Translations under genes and position numbers: made by a program
Assembly (NCBI GenBank): GCA_963573385.1
Contig: CAUYLG010013838.1
Span: 1 to 64,000 of the forward strand
Length of the DNA: 64,000 bases
Origin: Cacajao melanocephalus
Lineage: Eukaryota; Chordata; Mammalia; Primates; Pitheciidae
Direction of reading: 5' to 3'
Notes under the pieces: model-generated
Databases searched by the model: none
The model's input: the letters and a program-made list of their open reading frames with translations, nothing else
What the model was told of the DNA's origin: nothing
Shown here: in pieces, positions 1 to 11,425 of the stretch
Layout: each line of letters begins with the position of its first letter
Position numbering within the stretch: the stretch's first letter is position 1

Positions 1-230
1 ACTAGGCTTTTACTCAATCACTACTCATCGATCAAACCCCCACTCAAGCTTAACTACAAGCCAAAATCTCACTTCAATTTTACTAGACACATTCTGGCTA
101 GAAAAGTCCATGCCAAAAATAACAACAATAACTCAAATTTCAATTTCCACAACTACATCCACCCAAAAACGCCTAATTAAACTCTACTTTCTTTATCCCA
201 CCGACCCTCGCATTACTTTTAACTATTTAA
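1..230 (+). pseudogene. MT-ND5 pseudogene: ND5 3' end, NUMT pseudogene
   Basis: This is the last part of NADH dehydrogenase subunit 5 (complex I, inner mitochondrial membrane). The sequence aligns with the mammalian ND5 C-terminal region, including the codons around the conserved GLIKLYFL-like stretch near 165-195, and reaches a stop at about 228-230. The extreme C-terminus is diverged from human. The remainder lies upstream of the window. It is a dead nuclear copy. Confidence 0.85.
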
Positions 231-759
231 CCCCCGCCCCGAGTGAGCTCCATTGCAATATGCATGCCCGTAAATAACGCCCAGCAAGTAACTGAAACGA
301 CCCAAACCCCATAATTATAAAGAGCAGCAGCACCCGTGGGATCCTCGCGAATTAAACCCAGACCCTCGCCCTCATAAATCATTCAACTCGCCACAGTCTT
401 GTAATTAATCGTAACAGTTACACCCTCTACCGTCTTAATAGGATCACTACCTAATAAAAACACCATGGTAAACTCCATCACTAAGCCTAACAGCACAGTT
501 CACAGAATATCAATACTTGACAACCATGACTCAGGATGCTCATCAATTGCCATCGCCACAGTATAGCCAAAAACAACCATCATCCCACCTAAATAGATTA
601 AAAAAACTATTAATCCCATATAAGACCTACAAAAATATAATGTAATTACACAACCTACGGCACCGCTACCAAACCTCCATAAATAGGTGAGGGCTTAGAA
701 GAAAACCCTATAAACCCTATTACTAAAATTATACTTAATAAAAACAAAGCATATGTCAT
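231..759 (-). pseudogene. MT-ND6 pseudogene: ND6, NUMT pseudogene
   Basis: This is a copy of NADH dehydrogenase subunit 6, the only mitochondrial protein gene encoded on the light strand, and so read here on the minus strand. The start codon is at 757-759. The N-terminus reads [19 protein letters not shown], followed by the conserved [11 protein letters not shown] segment. It directly abuts the ND5 end, as in mtDNA, and lies next to tRNA-Glu. The reading frame is not open in the nuclear code over the full length. The middle (about 380-480) is more diverged than the two ends. Confidence 0.9.
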
Positions 760-828
760 TATTCCCACATGGATTCTAACCATGACTAATGATATGAAAA
801 ACCATTGTTGTGTTTCAACTATAAGAAT
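760..828 (-). pseudogene. MT-TE pseudogene: tRNA-Glu, NUMT pseudogene
   Basis: A mitochondrial tRNA-Glu copy sits exactly between the ND6 start and the CYTB start, as in all vertebrate mtDNA. The acceptor stem can still pair if G-U pairs are allowed. The anticodon region around 795-800 (minus strand TTTTTCA) is kept. There is no nuclear pol III A/B box context, so it is not expected to be expressed. Confidence 0.9.
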
Positions 829-832
829 TCTA

Positions 833-1283
833 ATGACTGCCCCTCGCAAAACACACCCACTAATAAAAATTATTAATAGCTCGTTCATTGATCTCCCCAT
901 ACCATCCAATATCTCATCTTGATGAAACTTCGGCTCACTCCTCAGCATCTGCCTTGTTATTCAAATCACCACAGGCCTCTTCCTAGCCATGCACTACACA
1001 CCAGATACTTCGACCGCCTTCTCTTCAGTTGCCCATATCTCCCGAGACGTAAACTATGGCTGAACAATTCGCTGCCTACATGCCAATGGTGCCTCCGTAT
1101 TCTTTATATGCCTATTTCTTCACATCGGATGGGGCCTGTATTACGGATCTATTCTCTTCTTAAATACCTGAAATATCGGCATTACCCTACTACTTGCAAC
1201 CATAGCCACAGCATTCATAGGCTATGTACTCCCATGAGGCCAAGTATCCTTCTGAGGAGCCAAATTACAAACCTACTATCAGC
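833..1283 (+). pseudogene. MT-CYB pseudogene: CYTB first third, NUMT pseudogene
   Basis: This covers the start and about 150 codons of cytochrome b (complex III). The ATG is at 833. The encoded stretch includes the conserved WWNFGSLL region, but the two tryptophans are TGA codons, which are stops in the nucleus. The haem-region sequence NYGWTIR is recognisable near 1050-1070. A deletion of about 5 bp near 1262 breaks the frame relative to mammalian CYTB. The copy ends abruptly at the inversion junction near 1283. Confidence 0.93.
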
Positions 1284-1296
1284 TCGGTAGGTTTGT
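1267..1296. other. NUMT inversion junction with 10-bp inverted repeat
   Basis: CYTB sequence stops and reverse-complement 16S sequence begins near 1277-1286. The junction is framed by a perfect inverted repeat, ACAAACCTAC at 1267-1276 and GTAGGTTTGT at 1287-1296, with a 10-base spacer. One arm is CYTB and the other is 16S. Confidence 0.85.
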
Positions 1297-1616
1297 CACC
1301 GCTACCTAAAGATTTTCCCACTATTTTGCCACATAGACGGGTGTGCTCTTTTAGCTATCCATAGGTAGCTCGTCTGGTTTCGGGGAGTGTTGCTGAAGTT
1401 CTCTATACAAAGCTGTTTCTAGTTAATTCATTATGCAAAAGGTAGAAGGGTTTGTCTTTGCTTTTTTATGCTTTAGTTGGGATTTGTCTTTCCCTTGCGG
1501 TACTGTATCTATTGCGCCTGAATGTAATTTCTATCGCCTATACTTTTGTGACGGGTAAACGATTTAATTGTTGTGGTAAAGTAGTTTAGTAGTGTATAGT
1601 TTGGGCTAGAGTTAGC
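1284..1616 (-). pseudogene. MT-RNR2 pseudogene: 16S rRNA 5' part, NUMT pseudogene
   Basis: This is the reverse complement of the 5' portion of mitochondrial 16S rRNA. The conserved stretch around the CCGAAACCAGACGAGCTACC motif is seen in reverse at about 1363-1383. It is followed in correct order by tRNA-Val. Only about the first 330-390 nt of the gene are present, with small indels. Confidence 0.93.
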
Positions 1617-1684
1617 TCAAAGTGATCGGTTGTGGTGAGATCTTCCAGGTGTAAGCCGGATGCTTTAGCTTAAGCTACACTTTG
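1617..1684 (-). pseudogene. MT-TV pseudogene: tRNA-Val, NUMT pseudogene
   Basis: A mitochondrial tRNA-Val copy lies between 16S and 12S as in mtDNA. The acceptor stem arms CAAAGTG and CACTTTG are still perfectly complementary. Loop regions are altered relative to human mtDNA. As a NUMT fragment it is not expected to function. Confidence 0.9.
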
Positions 1685-2636
1685 ATTCGTCCAAGCACAG
1701 TTTCCAGTACGCTTACCATGTCACGACTTATCCCCTCTATATCAGTGTGCAGCGGTTTATTGTTAAGGTACTTCTATATGATGTTTGAGGAGGGTGACAG
1801 GCGGTGTGTGCGTGCTTAATGGCCTCGTTTCAATCAAGCTCTCTATTCTCGATTTACTGCTAAATCCACCTTGGGTCTTTAGGTTTCATAAAGGCTATCG
1901 TACAATTCTCTAATTTAAAGAATGTAGCCCATTTCTCCCACCTCATTGGCTGCACCTTGACCCAACGTTTTTATGATAATACTTGTGCTTACTTTACTAT
2001 CGTTAAGGAGTTTGCTGAAGATGGCGGTATACAGGCTGAGGGCAAGAGGTGGTAAGGTCTATTGGGGTTTATGGATTATAGAACAGGCTCCTCTAAAAGG
2101 ATGTAAAGCACCACCCATTCCTTTGAATTTCAAGCTGTTGCTTGTAGTGTTCTGGAGAATAATTTTGTTGGTAAAGCTACTGGGGTTTAGGGCTAAGCAT
2201 AGTGGGGTATCTAATCTCAGTTTGTACCTTAGCTATAGTGTATTCAGGGTGCTAAAGCCACTTTCGTAGGATATTTTACCTTAACTGGGGTTTTCAACAA
2301 CTTAGTTACGAGTTAGCTTTATTAGAAATATGATTTTAAACACTCTTTACACCGGAGTCTATTAACTTGAGTTCATCGTATGGCCGTGGTGGCTGGCACG
2401 AAATTGACCAACTCTATTGGTCAGTGTAACTTAGTTAAACTTTCATTTATTGCTAAAAGTTTGTCACTGCTGTCTCCCGTGGGGGCGTGGCTAAGCAAAG
2501 TGTTTTAAGCTGCATGTGCGTGCTTGACACTCGCTCCTCATGTTATGATACCCTAGAGGGCATTCTCACAGGGCTGTGGATGCTTGCATGTGTAATCTCA
2601 CTGAGAGCTAATAGAAAGGCTAGGACCAAACCTATG
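1685..2636 (-). pseudogene. MT-RNR1 pseudogene: 12S rRNA, NUMT pseudogene (near full length)
   Basis: This is an almost complete mitochondrial small-subunit rRNA in reverse orientation. The conserved decoding-site region (ACACACCGCCCGTCACCCTC) is visible reversed near 1790-1812. The 530-loop-like region (GTGCCAGC) is visible near 2390-2402. About 950 bp is present, the usual gene length. An internal 81-bp stretch (1964-2044) is duplicated at 5593-5673 inside an L1. Confidence 0.95.
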
Positions 2637-2705
2637 TGTTTATGGGGTAATGGTACCCATCTAGACATTTTCAGTGTCTTGCTTTAAGTGTTAAGCTACG
2701 TTAAC
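2637..2705 (-). pseudogene. MT-TF pseudogene: tRNA-Phe, NUMT pseudogene
   Basis: This is a mitochondrial tRNA-Phe copy with the GAA anticodon context (ACTGAAAATG) kept. The acceptor stem has mismatches. The 5' end of the tRNA coincides with the right end of the NUMT. No D-loop sequence follows. Confidence 0.9.
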
Positions 2706-2813
2706 TTAGTATGTACTTGTATACATACACACACATAAATATGCATTATCATGTGGAAGAAGTTGCCATCCAGACGTCTGCAGGAAGCCTCAAGCCCAAG
2801 TGAAAAGGCATCT

Positions 2814-3299
<486 letters not shown>

Positions 3300-3868
3300 T
3301 TAAAATATTCAGTATAGGGGTTTTCTCCATTTCTTCCCATCTTTGACGCACAACTAGCAGTTGTTTTACTAGCATCAAGATCATCCAGGAAAACATGACC
3401 CCACTAAATGAACTGAATAAGGCACCAAAGATCAATCCTATAGAAATAGAGATATGTGACCTTTAAGGCAAAGAATTCAAAATAATTGCTTTGAGGAAAC
3501 TCAAATAAATTCAAGATAATACAGAGAAGGAAATCAGAATTCTGTCAGACAAATCTAGCAAAAAGATGAAAATAAAAAGGATCAAGCAGAAATTCTGGAG
3601 CTGAAAAAATGTGATTGACATACTGAAGAATGCAGCAGAATCTCTTAATAACAGAATTGATCAAGCAGAAGGAATTGTTGAGCTTGAAGACAGGGTGTTG
3701 GAAAATACACAGTCAGAGGAGACAAAGTAAAAAAGAATAAAACGTTCCTACAAGATCTAGAAAAAAGCCTCAAAAGGGCAATCTAAGAGTTATTGGCCTT
3801 AAAGAAGAGATAGAGAAATAGGGGTAGAAAGGTTATTCAAAGGGAAAATAACACAGAACTTCCCAAAC

Positions 3869-4159
3869 GTGTGGGAAGATACTAACATTCAAGTACAAGA
3901 AGGTTATAGAACACCAAGTGAATTTAATCCAAAGAAGACTACCTCAAAGCAGTTAATAATCAAATTCCTGAATGTCACAGATAAAGAATGGATCCTAAAA
4001 GCAGCGAGAGAAAAAAAACAAGTAACATACAATGGAGCTCCAATATGTTTGGCAGCAGACTTTTCAGTGGAAACCTTACGGGCCAGGAGAGAGTGGCATG
4101 ACATATTTAAAGAGCTGAAGAAAAAAAAAACAACAAAAAAACCTTTTACCCTAGAATAG
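3869..4159 (+). pseudogene. L1 ORF1p fragment
   Basis: A 96-codon open stretch encodes part of L1 ORF1p, the RNA chaperone that coats L1 RNA. It contains a recognisable segment (YRTPSEFNPKKTTSKQ ... ILKAAREKKQVTYNGAPI ... ADFSVETLRARREWHDIFK) typical of the RRM/C-terminal region. Upstream ORF1 is frameshifted, so this is a remnant. Confidence 0.85.
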
Positions 4160-4775
4160 TGTATCTGGTGAAAATATCCTTCAAACATGAAAGAGAAATA
4201 AAGATTTTTCCCAGACAAACAAAACCTGAGGGACTTCATCAACAATGGAACTGTCATACAAGAAATGCTAAAGGGAGTTCTTTAATTAGTAAAAAAAAAA
4301 AAAGGATGTTAATGAGCAATAAAAAAAATCATCATCTGAAGGTACACAAACCACTGCTAATGTAAATACATGAAAAAAACCCAGCATATTGTAACTCTGT
4401 AACTAGTGTGTAAACTATTCTCATCTTAAATAGAAAGACTAAAAGATGAACCAATCAAAAATAATAACCAAAACAACTTTTCAAGACATAGATAACATAT
4501 AAGATATAAATAGAAACAACAAAAAGTTAAAAAGTGGGAGATGACAGTAAGGCATAGAGTCTTTATTAGTTTTCTGTTTGCTTGTTTGATTTTTTTAGGC
4601 TAACAGTGTTGTTATCAGCTTAAAATAATGGGTGTTAAGATAGTATTTTCAAGTCTCGTGGTAACCTCAAACCAAAAAACAGATACACACAAAATAAAAA
4701 TAAAATAAAAAGAAACTAAATCATATCACTAGTGGAGAAAGTCACCTTTCCTCTAGGATATGGAACACAACAAGG

Positions 4776-5006
4776 ATGCCTACTTTCACCACTGTTATGC
4801 AACATAGTCCTGGAAGCCGCAGCTACAGCAATCAGACGAGAGAAAGAAAGGGCATCCAAATTGGAAAGAAAGAAGTCAGATTATCCTTGTTTGCAGATGA
4901 TATGAACTTATATTTGAAAAAACCTAAAGACTTCATCAAAAAACTATTAGAACTGATAAATTCAATAAAACAGCAGGATACAAAATCAACGTACAAAAGT
5001 CAGTAG
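4776..5006 (+). pseudogene. L1 ORF2p reverse-transcriptase fragment
   Basis: A 76-codon open remnant of the L1 reverse transcriptase. It contains the [20 protein letters not shown] segment; the FADD motif holds two of the catalytic aspartates. The 5' part of ORF2 is deleted just upstream (about 4735-4750), and stops follow. Confidence 0.9.
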
Positions 5007-5592
5007 CATTTCTATATACCAACAACAGTCTGAAAAAGAAATTTAAAAAGGGATCCCTGTTTATAATAGCTACAAATAAAATAAGATACCTAGAAATTAA
5101 TCAAAGAAGTGAAAGATCTCTACAATGAAATAATAAAACACCGATGCAAGAAACTGAACAGGACAGAAAAAAGAAAGATATTCCATGTTCATGGATTGCA
5201 AGAATCAATATTGTTAAAATGTCCATACTAGCCAAAGCAATGTATAGATTCAATGCAATCCTTATCAAAATACCAAAGACATTCTTCAAAGAAATAGAAA
5301 AAAAGAATCTGAAAACGTATATAGAATCACAAAAGACTCAGAATAGTCAAAGCTATCCTGAATAAAAAGAACAAAACTGGAGGAATTACATTACCTGACT
5401 TCAAATTATACTACAGAGCTGTAGTAACCAAAACAGTACGGTACTGACATAAAAAGAGATCTATAGACCAATGGAACAGAATAGAGAACCCAGAAGCAAG
5501 TCCAGACATCTACAGTGAGCTCATTTTTGACAAAGGTGCCAAGAACATACCTTGAGGGAAAAGATAGTCTCTTCAATAAATGGCACTGGGAA

Positions 5593-5673
5593 AACGTTTT
5601 TATGATAATACTTGTGCTTACTTTACTATCGTTAAGGAGTTTGCTGAAGATGGTGGTATACAGGCTGAGGGCA
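5593..5673. other. 81-bp templated insertion copied from 12S NUMT sequence
   Basis: The sequence matches 1964-2044 of the NUMT in the same orientation without gaps, at 80 of 81 positions. The single difference (C at 2025, T at 5654) turns a CpG into TpG. L1 sequence continues on both sides: CACTGGGAAAAC on the left, and TATCCATATGCAGAAG on the right. About 4 bp of L1 appear to have been replaced. There is no poly-A tail and no TSD. Confidence 0.95.
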
Positions 5674-7016
5674 TATCCATATGCAGAAGAATAAAACTAG
5701 ACCCTTATTTCTCACTATATACAAAGTCAAATAAAAATGGATTAAAGACTTGTATCTAAGACATCAAAATATGAAACTAAAAGAAAACATTGGGAAAACT
5801 GTCCAAGACACTGAAGTAGACAAAGATTTATTGAGTTATATTCCACAAGCACAGGCAACCAAAGCAAATATGGACAAATAGGATCACATCAAGTTAAAAT
5901 CTTCTCCACACCAAAGAAAACAAACAAAGTGAAGAGTTAACCCACAGAATAGGAGAAAATATTTGCAAACTACCCATCTGACAAGGGAATAGTGATCAGA
6001 ATAGATAAGGAGTTCAAACAACTCTAAAGAAAAAAATTCTAATAATCTGATTTTTAAATGGGCAAAAAATTTGAATACATATTTCTCAAAAGAAGACATA
6101 CAAATGGCAAACAGGTTTATGAAAAGCTGATCATTGATCATCAGAGAAATTCAAACCAAAACTACAATGAGATATCATCTCACCCAAGTTAAAATGGCTT
6201 TTAACCAAAAGACAGACAATAACACATGCTGGTGAGGATATGGAAAAAAAGAACCCTAGTACAATGTTGGTGGGAATGTAAATTAGTACAACCACCATGG
6301 AGAACAGTTTAAAGTTTCCTCAAAAAACTGAAAATAGAGCTACTATATGATCCAGCAATCTCATTGCTAGGTATATACCCAAAGGAAAGGAAATCAGTAT
6401 ATTGAAGAGGTATCAGCACTTCCATGTTGCTTGCAGCACTGTTCACTATAACCAGGATTTGGAAGCAACCTAAGTGTCCATCAACAGACGAACTAATGAA
6501 GAAAATGTGGTAAATATACACAATGGAGTACTATTCAGCTATAAAGAAGAATGAGTTCCAGTCATTTGCAACAACGTAAATGGAGCTGGAGATTGTTAAG
6601 TGAAATATAAGCCAGGCACAGAAAGACAGATTTGACATGTTCTCACATATTTGTGGGATCTAAAAGTTAAAACAATTGAACTCATGAAGATGAAGAGTAG
6701 AAGGATGATTACCAGAGTCTGGGAAGGACTGTAGGGGGTTAGGGGGAAGTGGGGATGGCTATAGAAAGAATGAATAAAACCTAGTATTTGATAGCACAAC
6801 AGTGTGTCTTATAGTCAATGACAATCTAATTGTACATTTTATAATAACTAAAAGAGCATAATTGGATTGTTTGTAACACAAAGGATAAATGCTTGGGTGA
6901 CAGATACCCCATTTACCCTGATGTGATTGTTATGCCTTGCATGCTGTATCAAAATATCTCACGTACCCCATAAATATATATACCTACTGTGTACTCATTA
7001 AAATAAATAATTTTTA

Positions 7017-7589
7017 AAGACAATATTTTTCATTTTCTGTACTATTTAATATAAAACCAGATTGATGACAATAAAAATTAAGGGTCAAAGAAATCTTTTA
7101 ATCACAAGACCTCCTTGGCCACATTTTCTACAATTAAATAAATGGGCATAGTAATGGATCATCACCACACTACTAGTCAAGGTCCCATCTCTTTATGGCA
7201 TCAGACAATAGACATAGGAGCAGCAATAGTGAAATATTCCAGAATTGTGGTTACAATTAAATGGGCAGAGTAATCTCCTGCTGAAGGACTTTACAATTTG
7301 GTTTATCTGCCTGTGAATAAGAAGCTAAATGTGTACATGCATGATTTTGTGTCACAGGATCCTGTGTTTAAATACGAGCCTTTCACATCACCCATAATCC
7401 ATCACTTCCCTCATCATTATTCTCTGTCCCTGTTCTTCACAACCCAGTTTCCATCCCAGTTGAACATGTTCTAAAGAAAGACCCAGGCTACCTTACCAAC
7501 CATCTCTCTCTCCCCGATTCCCCTTCCACCCTAACCATGATCAATGTCTTCCTCTCCTTTTCATTTATTATTTAATGAGCAACAAATAT
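7017..7589. other. No gene or repeat recognised
   Basis: AT-rich sequence with no long open frame, RNA gene or repeat that I could identify. Confidence 0.6.
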
Positions 7590-8104
7590 ATGGAAAGTCA
7601 TGTGTTGGCAGCTGATAAGGAATGGAGATAACTAAGATACATGTCCTAGCTTTAAGGAGTTGACCAACCAATAGGAGAAATGCACATCTGAGCATATGAA
7701 TTATAATACAAAGACAAATACACATAAATTGCTGTGAAAATATTGAATAAAGAATGACAGATTCTAACTGTGGTAGGAGGAGGCTTTATCGAGGACGTAG
7801 CATGCAAGCTGCAATCTAAAGAATGAGTGGGATCTCCATAGACAGAAAAATTGGGGAGGGCATTCCAGATTGAGGGAACAGCTTGAGCAAAGGCAAGAAG
7901 GTGAGAAATTGCTTAGTGGATTCTGTTGTGCTAGAAGATTACAATGAAACCAAACAAAGACAGCTTGTGTAGGGCTTCAAATCCCTGTCAAAGAGACTGA
8001 ATGCCTCAACTACTCTGTAGTTAGTAAGAGCTAGCAAAAAAATTTAAGGCGAATAGCATGAATTAGACCTGCATTTTAGGAAGATAATTCTAGCAGCACT
8101 AAGT
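7590..8104 (+). mobile_element. L2 LINE fragment
   Basis: Diverged sequence with the hallmarks of the L2 3' region: an AAGGAGTTGACC-like site equivalent to the AAGGAGCTCACAGTC motif near 7654, then a GGGCATTCCAGATTGAGGGAA-type motif near 7858, then AGCAAAGGCAAGAAGG. It ends where the MaLR LTR begins. Confidence 0.7.
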
Positions 8105-8105
8105 C

Positions 8106-8504
8106 CTATGGTTTGTATCTCTCAAAGTTCATGTGTGGAAAACTTAATCCCTAATGCAGCTATGTTGAGAGATAGTACCGTACCTTTAAGAGGTGATTAG
8201 CTCATGTGGTTTTTGCCCTCAGAAATGGATTAATAGCATTATCACAGGCGTGGCTTTGTTATCCCAGGAGCAGGATCTTCATAAAAAGATGAGTTGAGAC
8301 CGCTTCCCCTTCTCTCTCTTATGCGTTCTCTTGCCCTCCCACCTTCTGCCATGGGATGATGCAGCAAGAAAGCCTTCACAGGATGCTGGCCTCTTGATCT
8401 TAGACTCTCCAGCCTTCAGGACCATGAGCCAAATACATTTCTATTTATTATAAATGATAGAGTCTCAGGCATTTTGTTACAGAAACACAAAACAGGCTAA
8501 GACA
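8106..8504 (+). mobile_element. MaLR-type solo LTR (MLT1/MST group)
   Basis: Begins CTATGGTTTGTATC and ends GGCTAAGACA, the ends typical of mammalian-apparent LTR retrotransposons (ERVL-MaLR). Landmarks include GGTGATTAGCTCATG and a GCCATGGGATGATGCAGCAAG-like segment. The same family recurs at 63086-63463. Confidence 0.88.
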
Positions 8505-9374
8505 GAAAGGAAGACTCAAAGGCAAAAAAGGCAGATAGATGAGGTATGTTCCAAATGTCCTAAACTGAAGTCATCTTCTTCTCCCTTAAATCTGGCCCTT
8601 ACCATGCATTTCTTGCTCCAATAAGGGCACACCTATCCTCCAACTTACCTAAACTATCTACCTTGGGGTCAGCTTTGTCCCCTTCTAGCTCTCCTACTTC
8701 TTTTTCTTCCTCTTGCTCTTTGGATGGTTAATCCATCAAAGAGCTCTGTTTATTTTATCTGCCAAATATTTTTATGACTCTCTCCTATCTTTTCCACTCT
8801 TAACATCCTTGTGTAGGTTCTTTGCATCCTCACCAGGTGGATCACCACAGTTTCCTGTCTAGATAAAATGCTCTTGTGTAGAAGACTGAAAATGCATTCC
8901 AAAGCTCAGAAGACAGTTCAGGATGAGACTTGTTGGAACAAAGACAACATTTGAAGACAGTGAAGAGGGTGGGAAGACCATGCAAGCAACAGCAGCAGCA
9001 ACAACCAGCAACAACAAAGGCACCAATGACAGCACTTAGGAGATGGCTTTAAGGGAGAGACTTTAAGGGCGAAGAAGAAAAAGGAAGAGGTGTCAACACA
9101 GGAGAACGAGAAGAAACAGAGAAGTTGGAGAGAAGCACAACATTGCTAGAAAAGCCAAGGATAGAGAGACTTTTATGTGAAATTGTAGGTAGAGAGGCTG
9201 AATCCCATAGCCTTTATCAATTTGACAGCCCTTGGTGATCTTTAAGGATGCAGATTTAATGACAGGTTAGGAGTGGAAGCTAAATTCCAGTTGGCTAAAG
9301 AATGAGTAGATGGCGAGACGCTGGCAACAAAGAGAAAAGTCTGCCCTTCTATTGAGTTTAGTACTGAAAGAAAT
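8505..9374. other. Mostly unassigned; possible old minus-strand repeat
   Basis: 8720-8865 resembles an ancient mammalian interspersed repeat in reverse orientation, family unsure. A short CAG/CAA-rich tract lies at 8985-9022. No coding region is supported. Confidence 0.4.
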
Positions 9375-9381
9375 AAAGTTA

Positions 9382-9682
<301 letters not shown>

Positions 9683-11311
9683 AAAGTTAATGCATCCTGG
9701 CTCTTGTGAAAAGACCCCAAATTTTTCCTTCTCTCTCAGGGAAATCTAACCTTTTCCCGTTCCCTTCTTCGCATTCCTTTGAAGAAGAGTTAACTAGTGG
9801 GATTATAATCTCCAGTCACATTCCAAACCAATTTTCCATATCTTTTTTTATCAAGTCCTCCTTTGAAGTGTAGGCCATCCGTCTTCATACCATCCCTACT
9901 ATTGCTGCCCGCCAGGACCAGTTTCTGTTAGCCAAACATATCCACGGGAAAATAGGGCTACGCAGACAAAATTTAGTACCTCTTCTCCTAAATACAAAGA
10001 GTCCAAAAAAGTTAAAAAAAAAAAAGGAAAAAAAGAGGTCAAGGGATGACAAGTCACCCTACCCCTCACCCCTCTGCTGTGGCAAGAGTTATAAAATAAG
10101 CATTCCAGTCTGGAAAAATGAAGGATTCAAAGGGAATATGATCAGCCTCTAAGAAAACATGATGGATGTGGCCAGAGAGCCCAGATTCAGTCACTAAATT
10201 CCAGAATATTAGAGCTAAAAGGTAAACCTTGAAGCTTCAAAGAGATTGTTTATATTGGAGCCCTGATCTCATGTTACCCTGACAAACTGACCTTTTCTAA
10301 TGCATTGCAAGCCTGACCTTTGTGAGGAGGAGTGATCTCAAACTCCAGGCTGCACACCACTTCAGCCGTGGAGAAGGTGGCAGCTCCATAATCCTGCCCA
10401 CGCTTGCTGCCGCCTCACCAATGGGAAAAATAACCCTCATCAGATAGAATGAGAGGAAAGGTACTGAGTTTTATGAGATAGAAATGAAATAATCTGTTTT
10501 TTATTAACTATCATGAGAAAATTATTAGTGCATGCCAGAAACACAAATATAAACATTATCATATTGAAAGCATTTACTCTGAAGGAGACCATCTGGTAAA
10601 GCCTTGCAGACCACACTTTGACAAGCAAAGCGTGTGTTGCCATGGTGGGCTCTTCCATAAAAGTGGCAAATCCAGAGGAAGTGAAAATGTAAGGGTTTTG
10701 AAGGGAGTACTTTGCAGTAATGACATCTGCTAGATACTTGTCACATGTTCTCTAGAAGTGGACCTGCTTTGACAAATGCTGTTTTATGAAAACCTATATT
10801 TTTCAAAACAAGGGGTGCTTATTATTCAGAATCTCTCTCTTTAAAAATGGATTTTTCCTTGGGTACTGAATTTCAGAAGGGTATTTACATAATGTATAGA
10901 GCATTAATTGTTTATCATAAAGGTTGGAGAAAAGATGAAGAGGACTGTAGGAAATCCGATGAGTTAAGAGCCACAGTTAATTACAGATTAACCAAAAATG
11001 GAAAATACCGCATTTGAAATTATAAAGTAAATGCACAGTTCTTGTTTTGTAAAATGCAGTTTTGAAAACCTCACGTTGTCAGTTTTTTTTTTTTTTTTTT
11101 CAGAAAGGAAGAAATATCTGTAATTTGGAAAGCATTTCACCCTCTCTGGAGACAGATAGAGCCCGAGTTACACACAAACTGAATGAACCTTTACATTCTA
11201 GAAAAGAAGGAATGCTGATGGCAACTCGAAGAAACACCCGACTCCCTTGAAGATCCACGTGAACGGTTTTCACCTGGCTGCCTTCCATTGTCAGCGGACT
11301 CTGAACTTACA

Positions 11312-11425
11312 TGTGTTTGCATCTCTTGTCTTCATTTGCTAAGAGATGCTATTGCTGGTTATCAGTTCCACGTTGAGCCTTTCCCAAATATCCCTCCTCT
11401 AGGTCATACTGCATCCCTGCTTTCT
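11312..11425. repeat. Copy A of diverged ~110-bp duplication
   Basis: Shares with 11818-11935 an ordered series of blocks: TGTTTGCATCTCTTG, CTTCATTTGCT, AGAGATGCTATTG, ATCAGTT, GAGCCTTTCCCAAAT, CCCCTCTA-like and CATACTGCATCCC-like. I estimate about 75% identity by eye. The family is unknown. Confidence 0.75.

Larger units (their letters stand above)
1..2705. other. Rearranged NUMT (nuclear mitochondrial DNA insertion)
   Basis: Two mitochondrial blocks lie head to head. 1-1283 runs ND5-ND6-tRNA-Glu-CYTB in the usual L-strand-sense order. 1284-2705 is reverse-complemented 16S-tRNA-Val-12S-tRNA-Phe. Gene order inside each block matches vertebrate mtDNA. In-frame TGA codons (tryptophan in mitochondria) and small indels show it cannot be translated in the nucleus. 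It differs from modern human mtDNA at many positions, so the transfer looks old. The left end is outside the window. The right end falls at the 5' end of tRNA-Phe, with no control-region sequence beyond. Confidence 0.97.
3370..7016 (+). mobile_element. L1 retrotransposon, internally deleted (L1MA/L1P-like)
   Basis: A non-LTR retrotransposon. 3370-4300 is the ORF1 region, followed by the inter-ORF spacer to about 4735. Most of ORF2 (the endonuclease and early reverse transcriptase) is missing. ORF2 resumes at about 4750 and runs through the 3' UTR to an A-rich end near 7016. ORF1 is broken by stops; the remnant at 3869-4159 encodes an ORF1 RNA-binding region. The FADD reverse-transcriptase motif is visible near 4893-4904. 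An 81-bp mitochondrial-like insert interrupts ORF2 at 5593-5673. Confidence 0.93.

Noticed and set aside
760..2705. Possible functional tRNA and rRNA genes
   Set aside because: They are mitochondrial genes in a rearranged nuclear copy, without nuclear promoters, and are flanked by broken mitochondrial protein genes.
1..2705. Contaminating true mitochondrial DNA
   Set aside because: The gene order is rearranged by inversion, the copy is strongly diverged and frameshifted, and it runs directly into Alu- and L1-bearing nuclear sequence.
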